Source: Paraburkholderia ferrariae NBRC 106233
GTDB lineage: Bacteria; Pseudomonadota; Gammaproteobacteria; Burkholderiales; Burkholderiaceae
NCBI RefSeq assembly: GCF_000685035.1
Contig: NZ_BAYB01000036.1
Coordinates: 34,854-98,853, forward strand
Direction: 5' to 3'
Length of the DNA: 64,000 nucleotides
The position numbers were made by a program, and so were the translations under genes. Positions 26,516 through 35,957 of this stretch are shown in pieces. The notes under the pieces are model-generated. The model saw only the letters and a list, made by a program, of their open reading frames with translations, ran no database searches and had not been told where the DNA came from. How positions within the stretch are numbered: position 1 is the first letter of the stretch; every line of letters begins with the position of its first letter.

Positions 26516-27240
26516 GGCGGCTTGCTGTCCCGCGCCGCAGCCAGCATCGAGAGCGTAATCTTGCGCACTTCCAGCTTGCTCTGCGTGATATGCGCGCGCA
26601 GCACGATCGCCGCTTCGGCAAACTTGCCGCGGTCGATGAGATTGAGGATCGTGGCGTGTTCATCGTAGGTCGCGCTCGTGCGATGCGCCTTGAGAAAGTC
26701 GAGCCGGCGCACGATGCGGATGCGCTCGGTCACGTCGTTGTGAACGCGCAGCATTTCGGCATTGCCGGCCGCGCTCACGAGACCGCGGTGAAAGCCTTCG
26801 TCCAGCACGAACATGGCACCCGGCTCATGCTCGCGCTGCGCCTCGTCGATGCACCACACGGCCCGCAGCGCGGCCAGCGCATCGTGCGGCGCGGCGGCCA
26901 GCCGGTCGATGGCCGCGAGTTCGAGCACGATGCGCAGATCGTAGAGTTGATCGAGTTGCTCGAAGTCGATGTTGCAGACCTTCCAGCCGCGCCGGAATCC
27001 CACTTCGAGATAGCCCTCGCGCTGCAGGCGAAACAGCGCGTCGCGCATCGGCGTGCGCGACACGCCGTAGTGCTGGGCGATGTCGTTCTCCGAAAAGCGG
27101 TCCCCCGGAAACAACCGGAAGTTGAAGATGTCCTGCTTGAGCAGCGAATACACCTGCTCGGCGAGCGAATTCGTGCTGTAGACCATCTTCGCGGCATTGG
27201 CCACGGGCGCCTCAGCGGCCGTTTGGGGCATGTCGTCCAT
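26503..27240 (-). CDS. GntR-family regulator (FCD subfamily) of the biuret operon
   Basis: A 245-residue GntR regulator. The N-terminal winged helix-turn-helix (DRFSENDIAQHYGVSRTPMR, residues about 48-70) precedes the all-helical FCD effector domain, whose metal-binding His residues are expected around HRGLVSA and DEHATIL. It is the last gene of a same-strand run from 35957 to 26503 that includes biuret and allophanate hydrolases and an ABC importer, so it is the probable pathway regulator. A 30-bp palindrome with a TTGTAT core at the operon head is its likely operator. Confidence 0.88.
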   Translation of the reverse strand: MDDMPQTAAEAPVANAAKMVYSTNSLAEQVYSLLKQDIFNFRLFPGDRFSENDIAQHYGVSRTPMRDALFRLQREGYLEVGFRRGWKVCNIDFEQLDQLYDLRIVLELAAIDRLAAAPHDALAALRAVWCIDEAQREHEPGAMFVLDEGFHRGLVSAAGNAEMLRVHNDVTERIRIVRRLDFLKAHRTSATYDEHATILNLIDRGKFAEAAIVLRAHITQSKLEVRKITLSMLAAARDSKPPFVS

Positions 27241-27340
27241 AGGTCGATTGCGTTGCGATCATGTTGCGGTTGGGTGGGAGCCCGGGCACGTACGCGCAGA
27301 TTCAGGCACCGCACGCGTACCGGGCCAGTTTACCCCGCTT

Positions 27341-27745
27341 TCAGACGGGCTCGATAAGGCTCACGTGCGCCGCCACGATGGTCCATCCGCCGAACGCGTC
27401 GCCGGGCGCGCCAAGGCGGGCCCAGGTCTGCATCTGGCGGCCCGCGAGCGGCGTGGCATCGCTCGTGAACCCGGTGCTCACGGTCGCGCAGTCGAGCCCG
27501 AACGTCGTGACCACCGTGCGATGCAGCCGCCGCGAAGGCGGCACCGGCGCACAGGTCTCGCGCCAGCGGCGAATCGCTTCGCCGCCGTGCTGGATTTCGG
27601 CAATGCCGTAGCGTACCGTCTCGGGCGCGTCCCAGAACAACATGTTCATCGTGGCCACATCGTTCTCCACCAGCGCCCGTTCATAGGCCTCGAACGCCGC
27701 CGTCACCTGGGCGACGATCTCCGGGCAATTCACTTCCATCGTCAT
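27341..27745 (-). CDS. AtzH/HpxZ-like DUF3225 protein
   Basis: A 134-residue SnoaL/NTF2-fold protein starting MTMEVNCPEIVAQVTAAFEAY. It reads as the DUF3225 family, which includes HpxZ of oxalurate catabolism and AtzH of the cyanuric-acid pathway. Its biochemical role is not settled; members travel with amidase-signature hydrolases. The ATG at 27745 overlaps the preceding stop as TGATG, with GGAGG seven bases upstream. The pairing with atzF and a biuret-hydrolase homologue in the same operon supports a place in ureido-compound breakdown. Confidence 0.78.
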   Translation of the reverse strand: MTMEVNCPEIVAQVTAAFEAYERALVENDVATMNMLFWDAPETVRYGIAEIQHGGEAIRRWRETCAPVPPSRRLHRTVVTTFGLDCATVSTGFTSDATPLAGRQMQTWARLGAPGDAFGGWTIVAAHVSLIEPV

Positions 27746-28407
27746 CAAACGGCCTCCAGCAAGCTATCGAGCGTCGCCGTCCAGCCGACGATACCGCCCT
27801 GTGAATGCATCATGGCAATGGCCGCGTCGCGAAACGCGGGGATATAGCTCGCGGTCGCGTCCTCGATCAGCAGGCACGTATAGCCACGGTCGTTCGCTTC
27901 GCGCATCGACGTCTGCACGCAAACTTCCGTCGTCACGCCCGCGAACACCAGGTGCGTGATTCCGCGCGCCGCCAGTTCCTCGCCCAAACGCGTCGCATAG
28001 AACGCCCCCTTGCCCGGCTTGTCGATGACCAGCTCGCCCGCATGCGGCGCCAGCGCATCCACAATCGCATTGCCCGGCTCGCCGCGGATGAGAATGCGGC
28101 CCATCGGACCCACGTCGCCGATGCGAGCGCTCGGGGCGCCGCGCAGCCGTTTTGCGGGCGGGCAGTCGGACAGGTCCGGCGCGTGCGACTCGCGCGTATG
28201 CACGACGAGCCAGCCCTGCGCGCGCGCGTGCGCCAGGAGCCGCGCGACCGTCGGCACGATGCCCGCCAGCAGCGACACATCGTTGCCGAGCGCTTCGCCA
28301 AAACCGCCGGGCTCGATGAAATCGCGCTGCATGTCGATCACGACGAGCGCGGTACGGCGCGCGTCGAACGTATAGGGCGCCGGTTTTGCGTGGGCGACGG
28401 TGGTCAT
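27745..28407 (-). CDS. Isochorismatase-like cysteine hydrolase
   Basis: A 220-residue cysteine hydrolase starting MTTVAHAKPAPYTF. The Asp-Lys-Cys triad is visible: Asp in VVIDMQRDF, Lys in VIDKPGKGAFYAT and Cys in AGVTTEVCVQTSMREANDRGY. It is related to, but clearly different from, the BiuH homologue two genes upstream (they share EANDRGY/F and the KPGKG segment). It probably hydrolyses another ureido or amide compound in the same pathway. The ATG at 28407 follows CGAGGAG. The stop overlaps the next start by one base, so translation is coupled. Confidence 0.85.
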   Translation of the reverse strand: MTTVAHAKPAPYTFDARRTALVVIDMQRDFIEPGGFGEALGNDVSLLAGIVPTVARLLAHARAQGWLVVHTRESHAPDLSDCPPAKRLRGAPSARIGDVGPMGRILIRGEPGNAIVDALAPHAGELVIDKPGKGAFYATRLGEELAARGITHLVFAGVTTEVCVQTSMREANDRGYTCLLIEDATASYIPAFRDAAIAMMHSQGGIVGWTATLDSLLEAV

Positions 28408-28461
28408 CGCGACGTTTCTCCTCGATTCGGTGCGGTCTGTGTTCAGGGCGCGCTGCACGGT

Positions 28462-30087
28462 TCAGGCGCTCGCATGCAGCACCGGCGCCTCGCTCGCACG
28501 CGGTGCCGCCTCCTCTGCATGGCCCGCCATGTGGCGGCCGAGCACCACACGATCGGCGGTGCTGGCCGGCGTCTCGTAGACAAGCCGCCCCTCCGCCATC
28601 ACGACAATGCGATCGGCAAGCTCCAGCAGTTCGTCGAGATCCTCGCTCACGAGCAGCACGGCGGCACCGGCATCGCGCGCCGCGAGGATACGCGCGTGAA
28701 TATCCGCGACCGAAGCGAAGTCGAGGCCGAACACCGGATTGGCGACGATCAGCACGTCCACGGCCTGCCCCAGTTCGCGCGCGAGCACGGCCCGCTGCAC
28801 GTTGCCGCCCGAAAGCGTCCCGATGGCGCGCTCGGGCAGCGGCGGCCGCACGTTGAACTCGTCGATCAGCCGCGCGGCGCGCGCACGCATGGCGCGGCGA
28901 TCGAGCCACCAGCCGCCGCGCCGCAACGGCGCGCGGTCGAAGTCGCGCAGCGCGAGATTTTCCGCCACGCTCATGCCCGCCACGCAGGCGTTGCGCAGCG
29001 GCTCCTCGGGCAGTGCGAACACGCGCAGGCGCGTCATCTCCTCGCGCGTGGCGGCATAGGGCGCACCCTTCACGCGCATCGCGCCCGCCTGCACGCTGCG
29101 CTGGCCCACGAGCGCCTCGATCAGTTCCTTCTGGCCGTTGCCGGACACGCCCGCCAGCCCGACGATCTCCCCGCCGCGCACTTCGAGCGATGCTTCGCGC
29201 ACAGCGGGATGCCCGCGGTCATCGACCACCGAAAGCTTCGAGAGCGCGAGCCGCACCGGCGCGTCGGGCGCGCACGGCGACCGGGCGAGCGCCACCGCGG
29301 CGCCCGCCGTGCCGGCATCCTCGGCCGCGCCGGCGCGCACCTCCGCACTCGCGTCGGTCCCCATCATCCACGCGGCCAGCCGGTCGCGGTCGGTGTTCGC
29401 CACCGCGCACGAACCGACGAAGCGGCCCTTGCGCAGCACCGTCACATCGTCGGCATAGGCCATCACCTCGCGGAACTTGTGCGTAATCATCAGCACCGTG
29501 AGTTCTCCGCGCGAAGCGAGCGTGCGCATCAGGCCCAGCACCTCGTCGGCCTCCTGCGGCGTGAGAACCGAGGTGGGTTCGTCGAGAATCAGGAAGCGCT
29601 GCTCCAGATACAGTTGCTTGAGGATTTCGAGCTTCTGCTTTTCGCCGGCCGCCAGCGACGATACCGGCGCCTCCAGCGCAAGCCGGAACGGCGTGCGCCG
29701 CATGAACGCGTCGAGCGACGCGCGCTCGCTACGCCAGTCGATGCGCCAGGGCAGGCTGCCGCGCGCGAGCAGCAGGTTTTCCTCCACGCTCAGGCCCGGC
29801 GCCAGCGTGAAATGCTGATAGACCATGCCGATGCCGAGCGCCTGCGCATCGCGCGGCGAAGCGATGCGCGCCTCGCGGCCGTCCGCGAGTATCTCGCCGC
29901 TGTCGAGCACGCCGTAGCCCACCAGCCCCTTCACGAGCGTGCTCTTGCCCGCGCCGTTCTCGCCCAGCAGCGCGTGAACGGTGCCGGGCGCCACTTTCAG
30001 CGAGACGTCGTCGAGCGCACGAAACGCGCCGAACGACTTGCTCGCGCCGATCACCTCGATGCCGAGTGCGCGCATGGCGGTGGCCAT
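28462..30087 (-). CDS. ABC importer ATPase, nucleoside/purine (BMP-linked) type with two ATPase domains
   Basis: A 541-residue protein with two fused ABC ATPase domains, as in YufO/NupO-type partners of BMP-family binding proteins. Domain 1 has Walker A LGENGAGKST and the signature-region SSLAAGEKQKLEI, with Walker B RFLILDEPTSVL. Domain 2 has the degenerate GVSGNGQKEL and GTLSGGNVQRAV motifs, followed by VLIVANPVFGLD in place of a normal Walker B, usual for this class. It starts two bases after the biuH stop. With the two permeases and the BMP-type protein it forms a complete importer, presumably for biuret or a related ureide. Confidence 0.9.
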   Translation of the reverse strand: MATAMRALGIEVIGASKSFGAFRALDDVSLKVAPGTVHALLGENGAGKSTLVKGLVGYGVLDSGEILADGREARIASPRDAQALGIGMVYQHFTLAPGLSVEENLLLARGSLPWRIDWRSERASLDAFMRRTPFRLALEAPVSSLAAGEKQKLEILKQLYLEQRFLILDEPTSVLTPQEADEVLGLMRTLASRGELTVLMITHKFREVMAYADDVTVLRKGRFVGSCAVANTDRDRLAAWMMGTDASAEVRAGAAEDAGTAGAAVALARSPCAPDAPVRLALSKLSVVDDRGHPAVREASLEVRGGEIVGLAGVSGNGQKELIEALVGQRSVQAGAMRVKGAPYAATREEMTRLRVFALPEEPLRNACVAGMSVAENLALRDFDRAPLRRGGWWLDRRAMRARAARLIDEFNVRPPLPERAIGTLSGGNVQRAVLARELGQAVDVLIVANPVFGLDFASVADIHARILAARDAGAAVLLVSEDLDELLELADRIVVMAEGRLVYETPASTADRVVLGRHMAGHAEEAAPRASEAPVLHASA

Positions 30088-30089
30088 GA

Positions 30090-30782
30090 TCACTGCCCCA
30101 GCGCGGCAATCATGGCCGCCGAACCGGATACCGTGCCGAACACGCCGCCCTGCATCAGGATCATGTTGAGCGCGGCGTCGTGGTTGCCGGGATCGGTCGC
30201 GCCGCAGCAGTCGGCCAGCACGGTGCATTCGAAGCCGCGGTCGTTGGCCTCGCGCATCGTCGTGTGAACGCACACATCGGTGGTGATGCCCGTGAGCACG
30301 AGATTGACGATGCCGCGCGTGCGCAGGATCAGTTCGAGGTCGGTGGCGCAAAACGAGCCCTTGCCGGGCTTGTCGATGACGATTTCGCCGGGCAGCGGCG
30401 CCAGTTCGTCGATGATCTCCCAGCCCGGCTCGCCGCGCACGAGAATGCGCCCGCAGGGCCCGGCGTCGCCGATGCCGATGCCGTCGGTGCCTGCGCGGCG
30501 GCTGCGCCAGCGCTTGTTGGCCGGCAGATCGGAAAGATCGGGGCGATGCCCTTCGCGCGTGTGGATGATCGTGAAGCCCAGCTCGCGCATGAGGCCCAGC
30601 ACCTTTTTGATCGGCTCGATCGGCGCACGCGTGAGCGAGAGGTCGTAGCCCATCTTGTCGACATAGCCGCCGTAGCCGCAGAAGTCGGTCTGCATGTCGA
30701 TGATGACGAGCGCCGTGTTGTCGGGGCGCAGGTTGCCGTCGTAAGGCCAGGGATAAGGACGGGCTTCGATATGGCGGGTCAT
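30090..30782 (-). CDS. biuH: Biuret amidohydrolase (BiuH-like cysteine hydrolase)
   Basis: A 230-residue isochorismatase-fold hydrolase starting MTRHIEARPYPWPYDGNLRP. From memory it follows rhizobial biuret hydrolase BiuH very closely, including VIIDMQTDFCG, GYDLSL, IDKPGKGSFCATDLEL and ITTDVCVHTTMREANDRGFEC. The catalytic Asp, Lys and Cys are in these segments. BiuH splits biuret to allophanate and ammonia; AtzF in the same operon splits allophanate further. The ATG at 30782 is seven bases after GGAG and preferred over the one two codons upstream. The ABC ATPase gene starts two bases after its stop. Confidence 0.88.
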   Translation of the reverse strand: MTRHIEARPYPWPYDGNLRPDNTALVIIDMQTDFCGYGGYVDKMGYDLSLTRAPIEPIKKVLGLMRELGFTIIHTREGHRPDLSDLPANKRWRSRRAGTDGIGIGDAGPCGRILVRGEPGWEIIDELAPLPGEIVIDKPGKGSFCATDLELILRTRGIVNLVLTGITTDVCVHTTMREANDRGFECTVLADCCGATDPGNHDAALNMILMQGGVFGTVSGSAAMIAALGQ

Positions 30783-30858
30783 GGACATTCTCCGGGACGC
30801 ATGGTGCGAGATCGGTCGTTTGGGTCGTGGTGGTCGCTGCCGTTCGAGCGGCGGGCGC

Positions 30859-31785
30859 TCAGCGCGTGAGGCTCAATTCGCCCGGCGCACCCGCGAGCGT
30901 GCGATCCGGGCGGCAGTTCGCGATCATGAGCGCCAGCGTCAGCACGTAAGGCGCGGCATTGAAAAGGTAGTAGCCCGTCGTCACGCCGATGGCCTGCAAC
31001 GCAGGGCCGAGCGCGCCGGCCGCGCCGAACAGCAGCGCTGCCCAGAGACATCGCAGCGGCTGCCAGCGCGCGAAGATCACGAGCGCAACGGCCATGAGGC
31101 CCTGCCCGCTCGAGAGACCTTCGTTCCAGCTGCCCGGGTACACGAGCGAGAGGTACGCGCCGCCCACGCCCGCAAAGAGGCCGCCCACCGCCGTCGCCAT
31201 CACGCGCACGCGCGTGACGGGATAACCCATCGCGCGGGCGCTTTCGGCGTTCTCGCCAACGAGGCGCAGCGTCATGCCCCAGCGCATCGAACGCAGGCCC
31301 CATTGCAGCGCGACCGCGAGCACCACGCCGATCACGAACAGCAGATTGATATGCAGCGCGTTGTGCAACTGCGGCGAAGCGGACCAGGCGCCGAGATCGA
31401 TCGACGGCAGCATCGGCGCCTGCGGTTCGATGAACGGCTTGCCGAGATAGAACGCGAGCCCGGTGCCGAACAGCATCAGCGCAATGCCGAACGCGATATC
31501 GGACACGCGCGGCAGCGAGCAGACGAGCCCGTGCAGGCAGCCGAGCACGAGGCCGGCGAGCGCCGCGCCCAGCACGCCGATCCACGGCGAGCCCGAGAGG
31601 TACGACACGGCATAGCCGGACATCGCCCCGGAAACGAGAATGCCTTCGAGGCCGAGATTGACGCGGCCGCCCTTCTCCGTGAGGCATTCGCCGAGGCTCA
31701 CGAACAGATAAGGTGTACTAACACGAATGGCGCCCGCGAAGAGCGAGAGCAGCAGCACGGCTGCGGGGGAGTGAAGATCAGGCAT
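30859..31785 (-). CDS. ABC importer permease (second, YufQ-like)
   Basis: A 308-residue inner-membrane permease of the BMP-linked nucleoside/purine-type ABC importers, starting MPDLHSPAAVLLLSLFAGAIR. About eight hydrophobic helices are visible. The segment KGGRVNLGLEGILVSGA is the conserved family motif, and RVVGENAESARA-like LRLVGENAESARAMGYPV is the coupling-helix region. It overlaps the preceding permease gene by 8 bp, showing co-translation. It forms the translocation pore with that permease. Confidence 0.88.
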   Translation of the reverse strand: MPDLHSPAAVLLLSLFAGAIRVSTPYLFVSLGECLTEKGGRVNLGLEGILVSGAMSGYAVSYLSGSPWIGVLGAALAGLVLGCLHGLVCSLPRVSDIAFGIALMLFGTGLAFYLGKPFIEPQAPMLPSIDLGAWSASPQLHNALHINLLFVIGVVLAVALQWGLRSMRWGMTLRLVGENAESARAMGYPVTRVRVMATAVGGLFAGVGGAYLSLVYPGSWNEGLSSGQGLMAVALVIFARWQPLRCLWAALLFGAAGALGPALQAIGVTTGYYLFNAAPYVLTLALMIANCRPDRTLAGAPGELSLTR

Positions 31786-32932
31786 GGTGGGTACGCTCCG
31801 GCGAAACAGGAGGAACGGCAGCGCGGGCGAGCGCGGCGGCCTGCAGCTTGACGCGCCACGCGGCAATGCGCGGACCGAGCGCTTCCCACGCGAGCAGATT
31901 GGCGAAGAGCAGGCCCTGCAGCACGAGCGTGGCGGCATCGGGCAGATCGAGGCGGCGCTGCAGCAGGCTGCCGCTCGATTCGATGCCGCCGATCAGCATC
32001 GCGCAGACGATCACCGCGAACGGATTCTGGCGCGCCGCGAACGCCACGAGAATGCCCGCATAGCCATAACCCGAGAGCAGCGAGGCATTGGCGCTGCCCT
32101 GCACGGCGGCCACTTCGAACATGCCGGCCAGTCCCGCCGACGCCCCGCCCATTGCGCAGGCCGCAAGTGCGAGCCCGCTCACGGGCAGGCCGACAAGGCG
32201 CGCCGCGCGCACGTTGCCGCCCGTCACGCGCATCGCGAAACCGGGCGTGCTGTGGCGCACGAGCCCCCAGGCCGCGAGACAGGCCAGCACGCCCCAGAAG
32301 AGCCCCCAGTGCACGTCGAGTCCGGGCAGCGAGCCGATCGTCATGGCATCGGGAATCGGCGGCGTCGAGGGCTTGTTCAGACTCGCGGGATCGCGCAGCG
32401 GCCCTTCCACGAGAAACTTGAAGATGGCGATGGCGATATACGACATCAGCAGGCTGCTGATGGTCTCGTTCACGCCGCGCCACTGTCGCAGCGCGCCCAC
32501 CGCGCCGATCCACAGGCCGCCCGCGAGCATGGCCGCAAGCGCCATCAACGGCGTGGCGACGAACCAGGGGGTGGTCTGCGGCAGGCATTGCGGCAGCATT
32601 GCAGCGGCGAGGCCGCCCAGCGCGAGCGCGCCCTCGCCGCCTATCACGATCAGCCCGACCTGCGCCGGCAGCGCCACGCACAGCGCCGTGAGCATGAGCG
32701 GCGCGGCGCGCAGCAGCGTGTTCTGCCACGCGAACGACGAGCCGAACGCACCTTCGGCGATGAGGCCGAGCGCATCGGCAGCGGGCTGTCCCTGCACGAG
32801 CAGGAACGCGCCGAAGAGCAGCAGCGTGCACGCGAGCGCGCAGAGCGTCGGCAAGGCCGGCAGCACGGCCAGCGCCACGCGCGCCAGGCCCGCGGACGGA
32901 CTGCGAGCAAAGGGAACCGAAGCAGAAGACAT
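31778..32932 (-). CDS. ABC importer permease (first, YufP-like)
   Basis: A 384-residue permease starting MSSASVPFARSPSAGLARVA, with about nine to ten hydrophobic helices. Conserved features are VGLIVIGGEGALALGGLAA and the coupling region GFAMRVTGGNVRAARLVG; GVNETISSLLMSYIA is the family hallmark. The ATG at 32932 follows CGAGGAG. It lies 46 bp after the BMP-type protein gene and overlaps the second permease. Part of the putative ureide importer. Confidence 0.88.
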   Translation of the reverse strand: MSSASVPFARSPSAGLARVALAVLPALPTLCALACTLLLFGAFLLVQGQPAADALGLIAEGAFGSSFAWQNTLLRAAPLMLTALCVALPAQVGLIVIGGEGALALGGLAAAMLPQCLPQTTPWFVATPLMALAAMLAGGLWIGAVGALRQWRGVNETISSLLMSYIAIAIFKFLVEGPLRDPASLNKPSTPPIPDAMTIGSLPGLDVHWGLFWGVLACLAAWGLVRHSTPGFAMRVTGGNVRAARLVGLPVSGLALAACAMGGASAGLAGMFEVAAVQGSANASLLSGYGYAGILVAFAARQNPFAVIVCAMLIGGIESSGSLLQRRLDLPDAATLVLQGLLFANLLAWEALGPRIAAWRVKLQAAALARAAVPPVSPERTHHA

Positions 32933-32978
32933 CGCAACTCCTCGCGGGGACGCGCACCGGCGCGCCGCCGCACACCGC

Positions 32979-34076
32979 TCAAATCTGGCCGACGACGCCG
33001 GCCACGAGATAATTCATGCTTTCGAGCGCGATGTCGGTCTGCACGTGACTCGTGCCGGCCGGGATCACGTCGGCGCCCTTGTTGTCCTTCATCGGCCCCT
33101 TGAAGATCACGTACTGGGCCGCCATCATCTGCGCCTTCACGGCGTCGGCATTCGCGCGCGCCTCGGCCGTCACCTTCGGGCCGTACGGCGACATCTTCAC
33201 GAAGCCTTCCTTGAGGCCGCCGCGCAGAATATTGGGCTGGGGCTTGCCGGTCTGCGCATCGGCCACGAGCGCCTTGTACGGCGTGGCCCAGTCCCATTCG
33301 GCACCGGTGAGATACCCCTTGGGCGCGAGCGCCGCCTGGCTTGCGTGATAGCCGCAACTCATCGCGCCGCGCTTCTCGGCCGTCTCGATCACGACCTTCG
33401 GGCCATCCACGTGGCACGTGAGCACGTCGCAGCCCTGATCGACGAGACTGTTCGTGGCTTCCGCCTCCTTCACCGGCATCGACCAGTCGCCCGTGAAGAT
33501 CACGTGCGTGGTGATGGACGGATCGACGCTCTGCGCACCCAGCGTGAACGAGTTGATGTTGCGCAGCACCTGCGGAATGGACTTGGCCGCAACGAAGCCG
33601 ATCTTCTTCGACTTGCTCGCATGACCGGCCACCACGCCGCTCAGATACTGGCATTCGTCGATATAACCGAAGTAGCTCGCTATGTTGGCCGGATCGCCGC
33701 TTTTCCAGAGGCCGCCGCAATGGGCGAAGCGCACCTTCGGGTACTTCGCGGCCATCTTGAGCACGTGCGGATCGAAGTAGCCGAACGAGGTCGCGAAAAC
33801 GAGCGTCGCGCCGTCCTGCTCGATCATGGCCTCCATGGTCTTTTGCACGGCCACGGTCTCGGGCACGTTCTCTTCCTCCACTACCTTCACGTTCGGCAGC
33901 TTCTTGATGACCGCGGCGGCCTGCGCCTGGGCCTGGTTATAGCCGTAGTCGCCGCGCGAGCCGACATAGATGACGCCGACCGTGAGCGGCTCGGCACCGA
34001 AAGCGAGATCGAACGGCAGCGCACTGCCTAGCGCGAGCGCGCCGGCGCTCTTCAGAAAATCACGGCGTGTGGACAT
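32979..34076 (-). CDS. BMP-family substrate-binding protein of the ureide ABC importer
   Basis: A 365-residue periplasmic binding protein of the BMP/Med family. The N-terminus STRRDFLKSAGALALGS is a twin-arginine signal peptide (RRDFLK), implying Tat export of a folded protein, which is common for this family in Burkholderiaceae. The mature protein has the two-lobed fold (VGVIYVGSRGDYGYN; IGFVAAKSIPQVLRNINSF). The ATG at 34076 follows CGAGGAG. It lies between atzF and the permeases. The ligand is inferred to be biuret or a related ureide from operon context; BMP proteins otherwise bind nucleosides. Confidence 0.9.
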   Translation of the reverse strand: MSTRRDFLKSAGALALGSALPFDLAFGAEPLTVGVIYVGSRGDYGYNQAQAQAAAVIKKLPNVKVVEEENVPETVAVQKTMEAMIEQDGATLVFATSFGYFDPHVLKMAAKYPKVRFAHCGGLWKSGDPANIASYFGYIDECQYLSGVVAGHASKSKKIGFVAAKSIPQVLRNINSFTLGAQSVDPSITTHVIFTGDWSMPVKEAEATNSLVDQGCDVLTCHVDGPKVVIETAEKRGAMSCGYHASQAALAPKGYLTGAEWDWATPYKALVADAQTGKPQPNILRGGLKEGFVKMSPYGPKVTAEARANADAVKAQMMAAQYVIFKGPMKDNKGADVIPAGTSHVQTDIALESMNYLVAGVVGQI

Positions 34077-34112
34077 GATGGGGCTCCTCGTGGAATCGCC
34101 AGCGGAATACAG

Positions 34113-35957
34113 TCAGGATGAAATTTCGGGTTGCGCCTCGGCCGCGACTGCCAGCCACGCGCGCCAGCCGCCATACGACGTGATGTCCCGCGCGCCGCTG
34201 CCGGCTTCGACCGCCGCCGGCTCGCAGATGAAACCCTTGACGGTGCGCCCATCGACGGTCTGCACGCTGCCGATGCCAAGCGGTGCCGGCACGCCCGCGA
34301 CGAACGCGCCGAACGTCCGCAGCGGTACTTCCCAGAGTTCGACTTCGATTGGCAGTCCTGTCTGGTTGGGCGTGTGAACCAGCCCCGGCTTGGCCGGCGC
34401 GGTGCCGGCAAGGGCATATAGGCGGTAGTGGCCGGAGGTCGTGGTCGTTTCGACAAAGCGCGCGCCGGCTTCGAGCAACTGCCAGCACAGCGGCTGGCCG
34501 CGCAGATGCGCACCGGCCACGGCGAGCACGACGGTCGGCTCCTCGAACGGCAGCGGTCGTGCCGCGATAGCGGCGGCGGCGCCGGCTGCCGCATCGGCCA
34601 TGAAGAGCGCCTGGATCTGGGCGCCGAGCACGGCAAGCTGCTGATCGGCGCCTGCGGGCGCAATCAGGGTGACGCCGGCCGGCAAGCCGTCTGCGCGGCG
34701 CACGCCCGGCACGGCCAGCGCGCACAGGTCCAGCAGATTCACGAAATTCGTGTAGAGGCCTAACTGACTGTTCGCGCCGACCGGGTCCGCCCGCACCGCG
34801 TCGAAGGTCGGATGCGTGGGCGCGGTGGGCACGATCAGGACATCGAACGATTCGAAATACTGCTCGACTTCGCGGCGCAGCGCGGCAAGCGCGTACTGGC
34901 CGTTGAAGGCATCGACGGCACTGTAGCGATCCGCCTGCGCGATCACCCGGGCGACCACCGGGTCGATATCGGCACGATGGGTCTCGAAGAAGCTGCCGAG
35001 CGCGGCACGCCGCTCGGCCACCCACGGGCCCTCGTAGAGCAGCGCCGCCGTGCGCTGCAACGGCTCGAACGGCATGCGTGCGGGAACGAGGCCAAGACGC
35101 GAAGCGATCGTGTCGAGCGTGGCGGCGAAAGCCTGTTCGGCTTGCGCGTCGCCGAAGAAGCCGAGCGGATCCGGTACGGCCACGCGCAGCGGCGCATGCG
35201 CGAGGCCGCGCGAGGGCACGTGGCGTGCGTAGCCATCCAGCGCGTCGAAGCCGGCCATCTGCTGCAGGACTTCCCATGCGTCGCCCACGTCGTGCGCGAA
35301 GATCGACACGCAATCGAGGCTGCGGCACGCCGGAACTACCCCACGCTTGCTGACGAGCCCCGGCGTGGGCTTGAGGCCGACGAGTTCGTTGAACCCCGCG
35401 GGCACCCGCCCCGAGCCGGCCGTATCGGTGCCCAGCGAAAAGGCGACGAATCCCGCGGCAACGGCCACCGCCGAGCCGGAACTCGAACCGCCGGAAATAT
35501 GCAAGTCGGACTCGAACTGGCGCACGCCCCCATGCGGCGAACGCGTGCCGACAAGGCCCGTGGCGAACTGGTCGAGATTCGTCTTGCCGACCAGCATCGC
35601 GCCCGCCTCCAGCAACCGTGTCACCACCCAGGCGGATTGTTCCGGCGTGTACGCGAACGCATCGCAGGCCGCGGTGGTGGGCAGCCCGGCGACATCGATG
35701 TTGTCTTTCACTGCAAACGGCACGCCGAAAAGCGGCAACCGTTCGAAGACCGCCGCGCCATCGCGTGCGAACGCCTCTTCGAGCGAGGCAACGCGGCTCG
35801 ATAGCGCCGCGTCGCTCACGCGCGCAATCCAGACCTCGGGGCGGCCCGCGGCTTCGATGCGGGCGGTCACGGCCTGTGCGACCTCGCGAGGCGTGGTCGC
35901 GCCGCTAGCATAAGCATCGAGCAGCGCGCGAACCTTGAACGGGAGTGTGCTCAACAT
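34113..35957 (-). CDS. atzF: Allophanate hydrolase
   Basis: A 614-residue enzyme that hydrolyses allophanate to carbon dioxide and ammonia. The N-terminal amidase-signature domain (about residues 1-440) has Lys84 (FAVKDN), the Ser-rich GGSSSGSA near 156-163 and nucleophile Ser182 (DTAGSGRVPAG), forming the Ser-cisSer-Lys triad. The C-terminal AtzF domain (about 480-605) includes FVETTTTSGHYRLYAL, expected for full-length AtzF. Start codons at 35966 and 35957 are possible; 35957 is chosen because a palindromic operator covers the other. It heads the operon with the ABC importer, BiuH homologue and GntR regulator. Confidence 0.93.
   Translation of the reverse strand: MLSTLPFKVRALLDAYASGATTPREVAQAVTARIEAAGRPEVWIARVSDAALSSRVASLEEAFARDGAAVFERLPLFGVPFAVKDNIDVAGLPTTAACDAFAYTPEQSAWVVTRLLEAGAMLVGKTNLDQFATGLVGTRSPHGGVRQFESDLHISGGSSSGSAVAVAAGFVAFSLGTDTAGSGRVPAGFNELVGLKPTPGLVSKRGVVPACRSLDCVSIFAHDVGDAWEVLQQMAGFDALDGYARHVPSRGLAHAPLRVAVPDPLGFFGDAQAEQAFAATLDTIASRLGLVPARMPFEPLQRTAALLYEGPWVAERRAALGSFFETHRADIDPVVARVIAQADRYSAVDAFNGQYALAALRREVEQYFESFDVLIVPTAPTHPTFDAVRADPVGANSQLGLYTNFVNLLDLCALAVPGVRRADGLPAGVTLIAPAGADQQLAVLGAQIQALFMADAAAGAAAAIAARPLPFEEPTVVLAVAGAHLRGQPLCWQLLEAGARFVETTTTSGHYRLYALAGTAPAKPGLVHTPNQTGLPIEVELWEVPLRTFGAFVAGVPAPLGIGSVQTVDGRTVKGFICEPAAVEAGSGARDITSYGGWRAWLAVAAEAQPEISS

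Noticed and set aside
27240..27340. Possible operator upstream of the GntR gene
   Set aside because: No dyad comparable to the 35958-35987 palindrome could be found in this short gap.
27805..30267. 820-codon plus-strand open frame across the biuret operon
   Set aside because: Arg/His/Ala-rich translation without family features, antisense to two genes with clear catalytic motifs.
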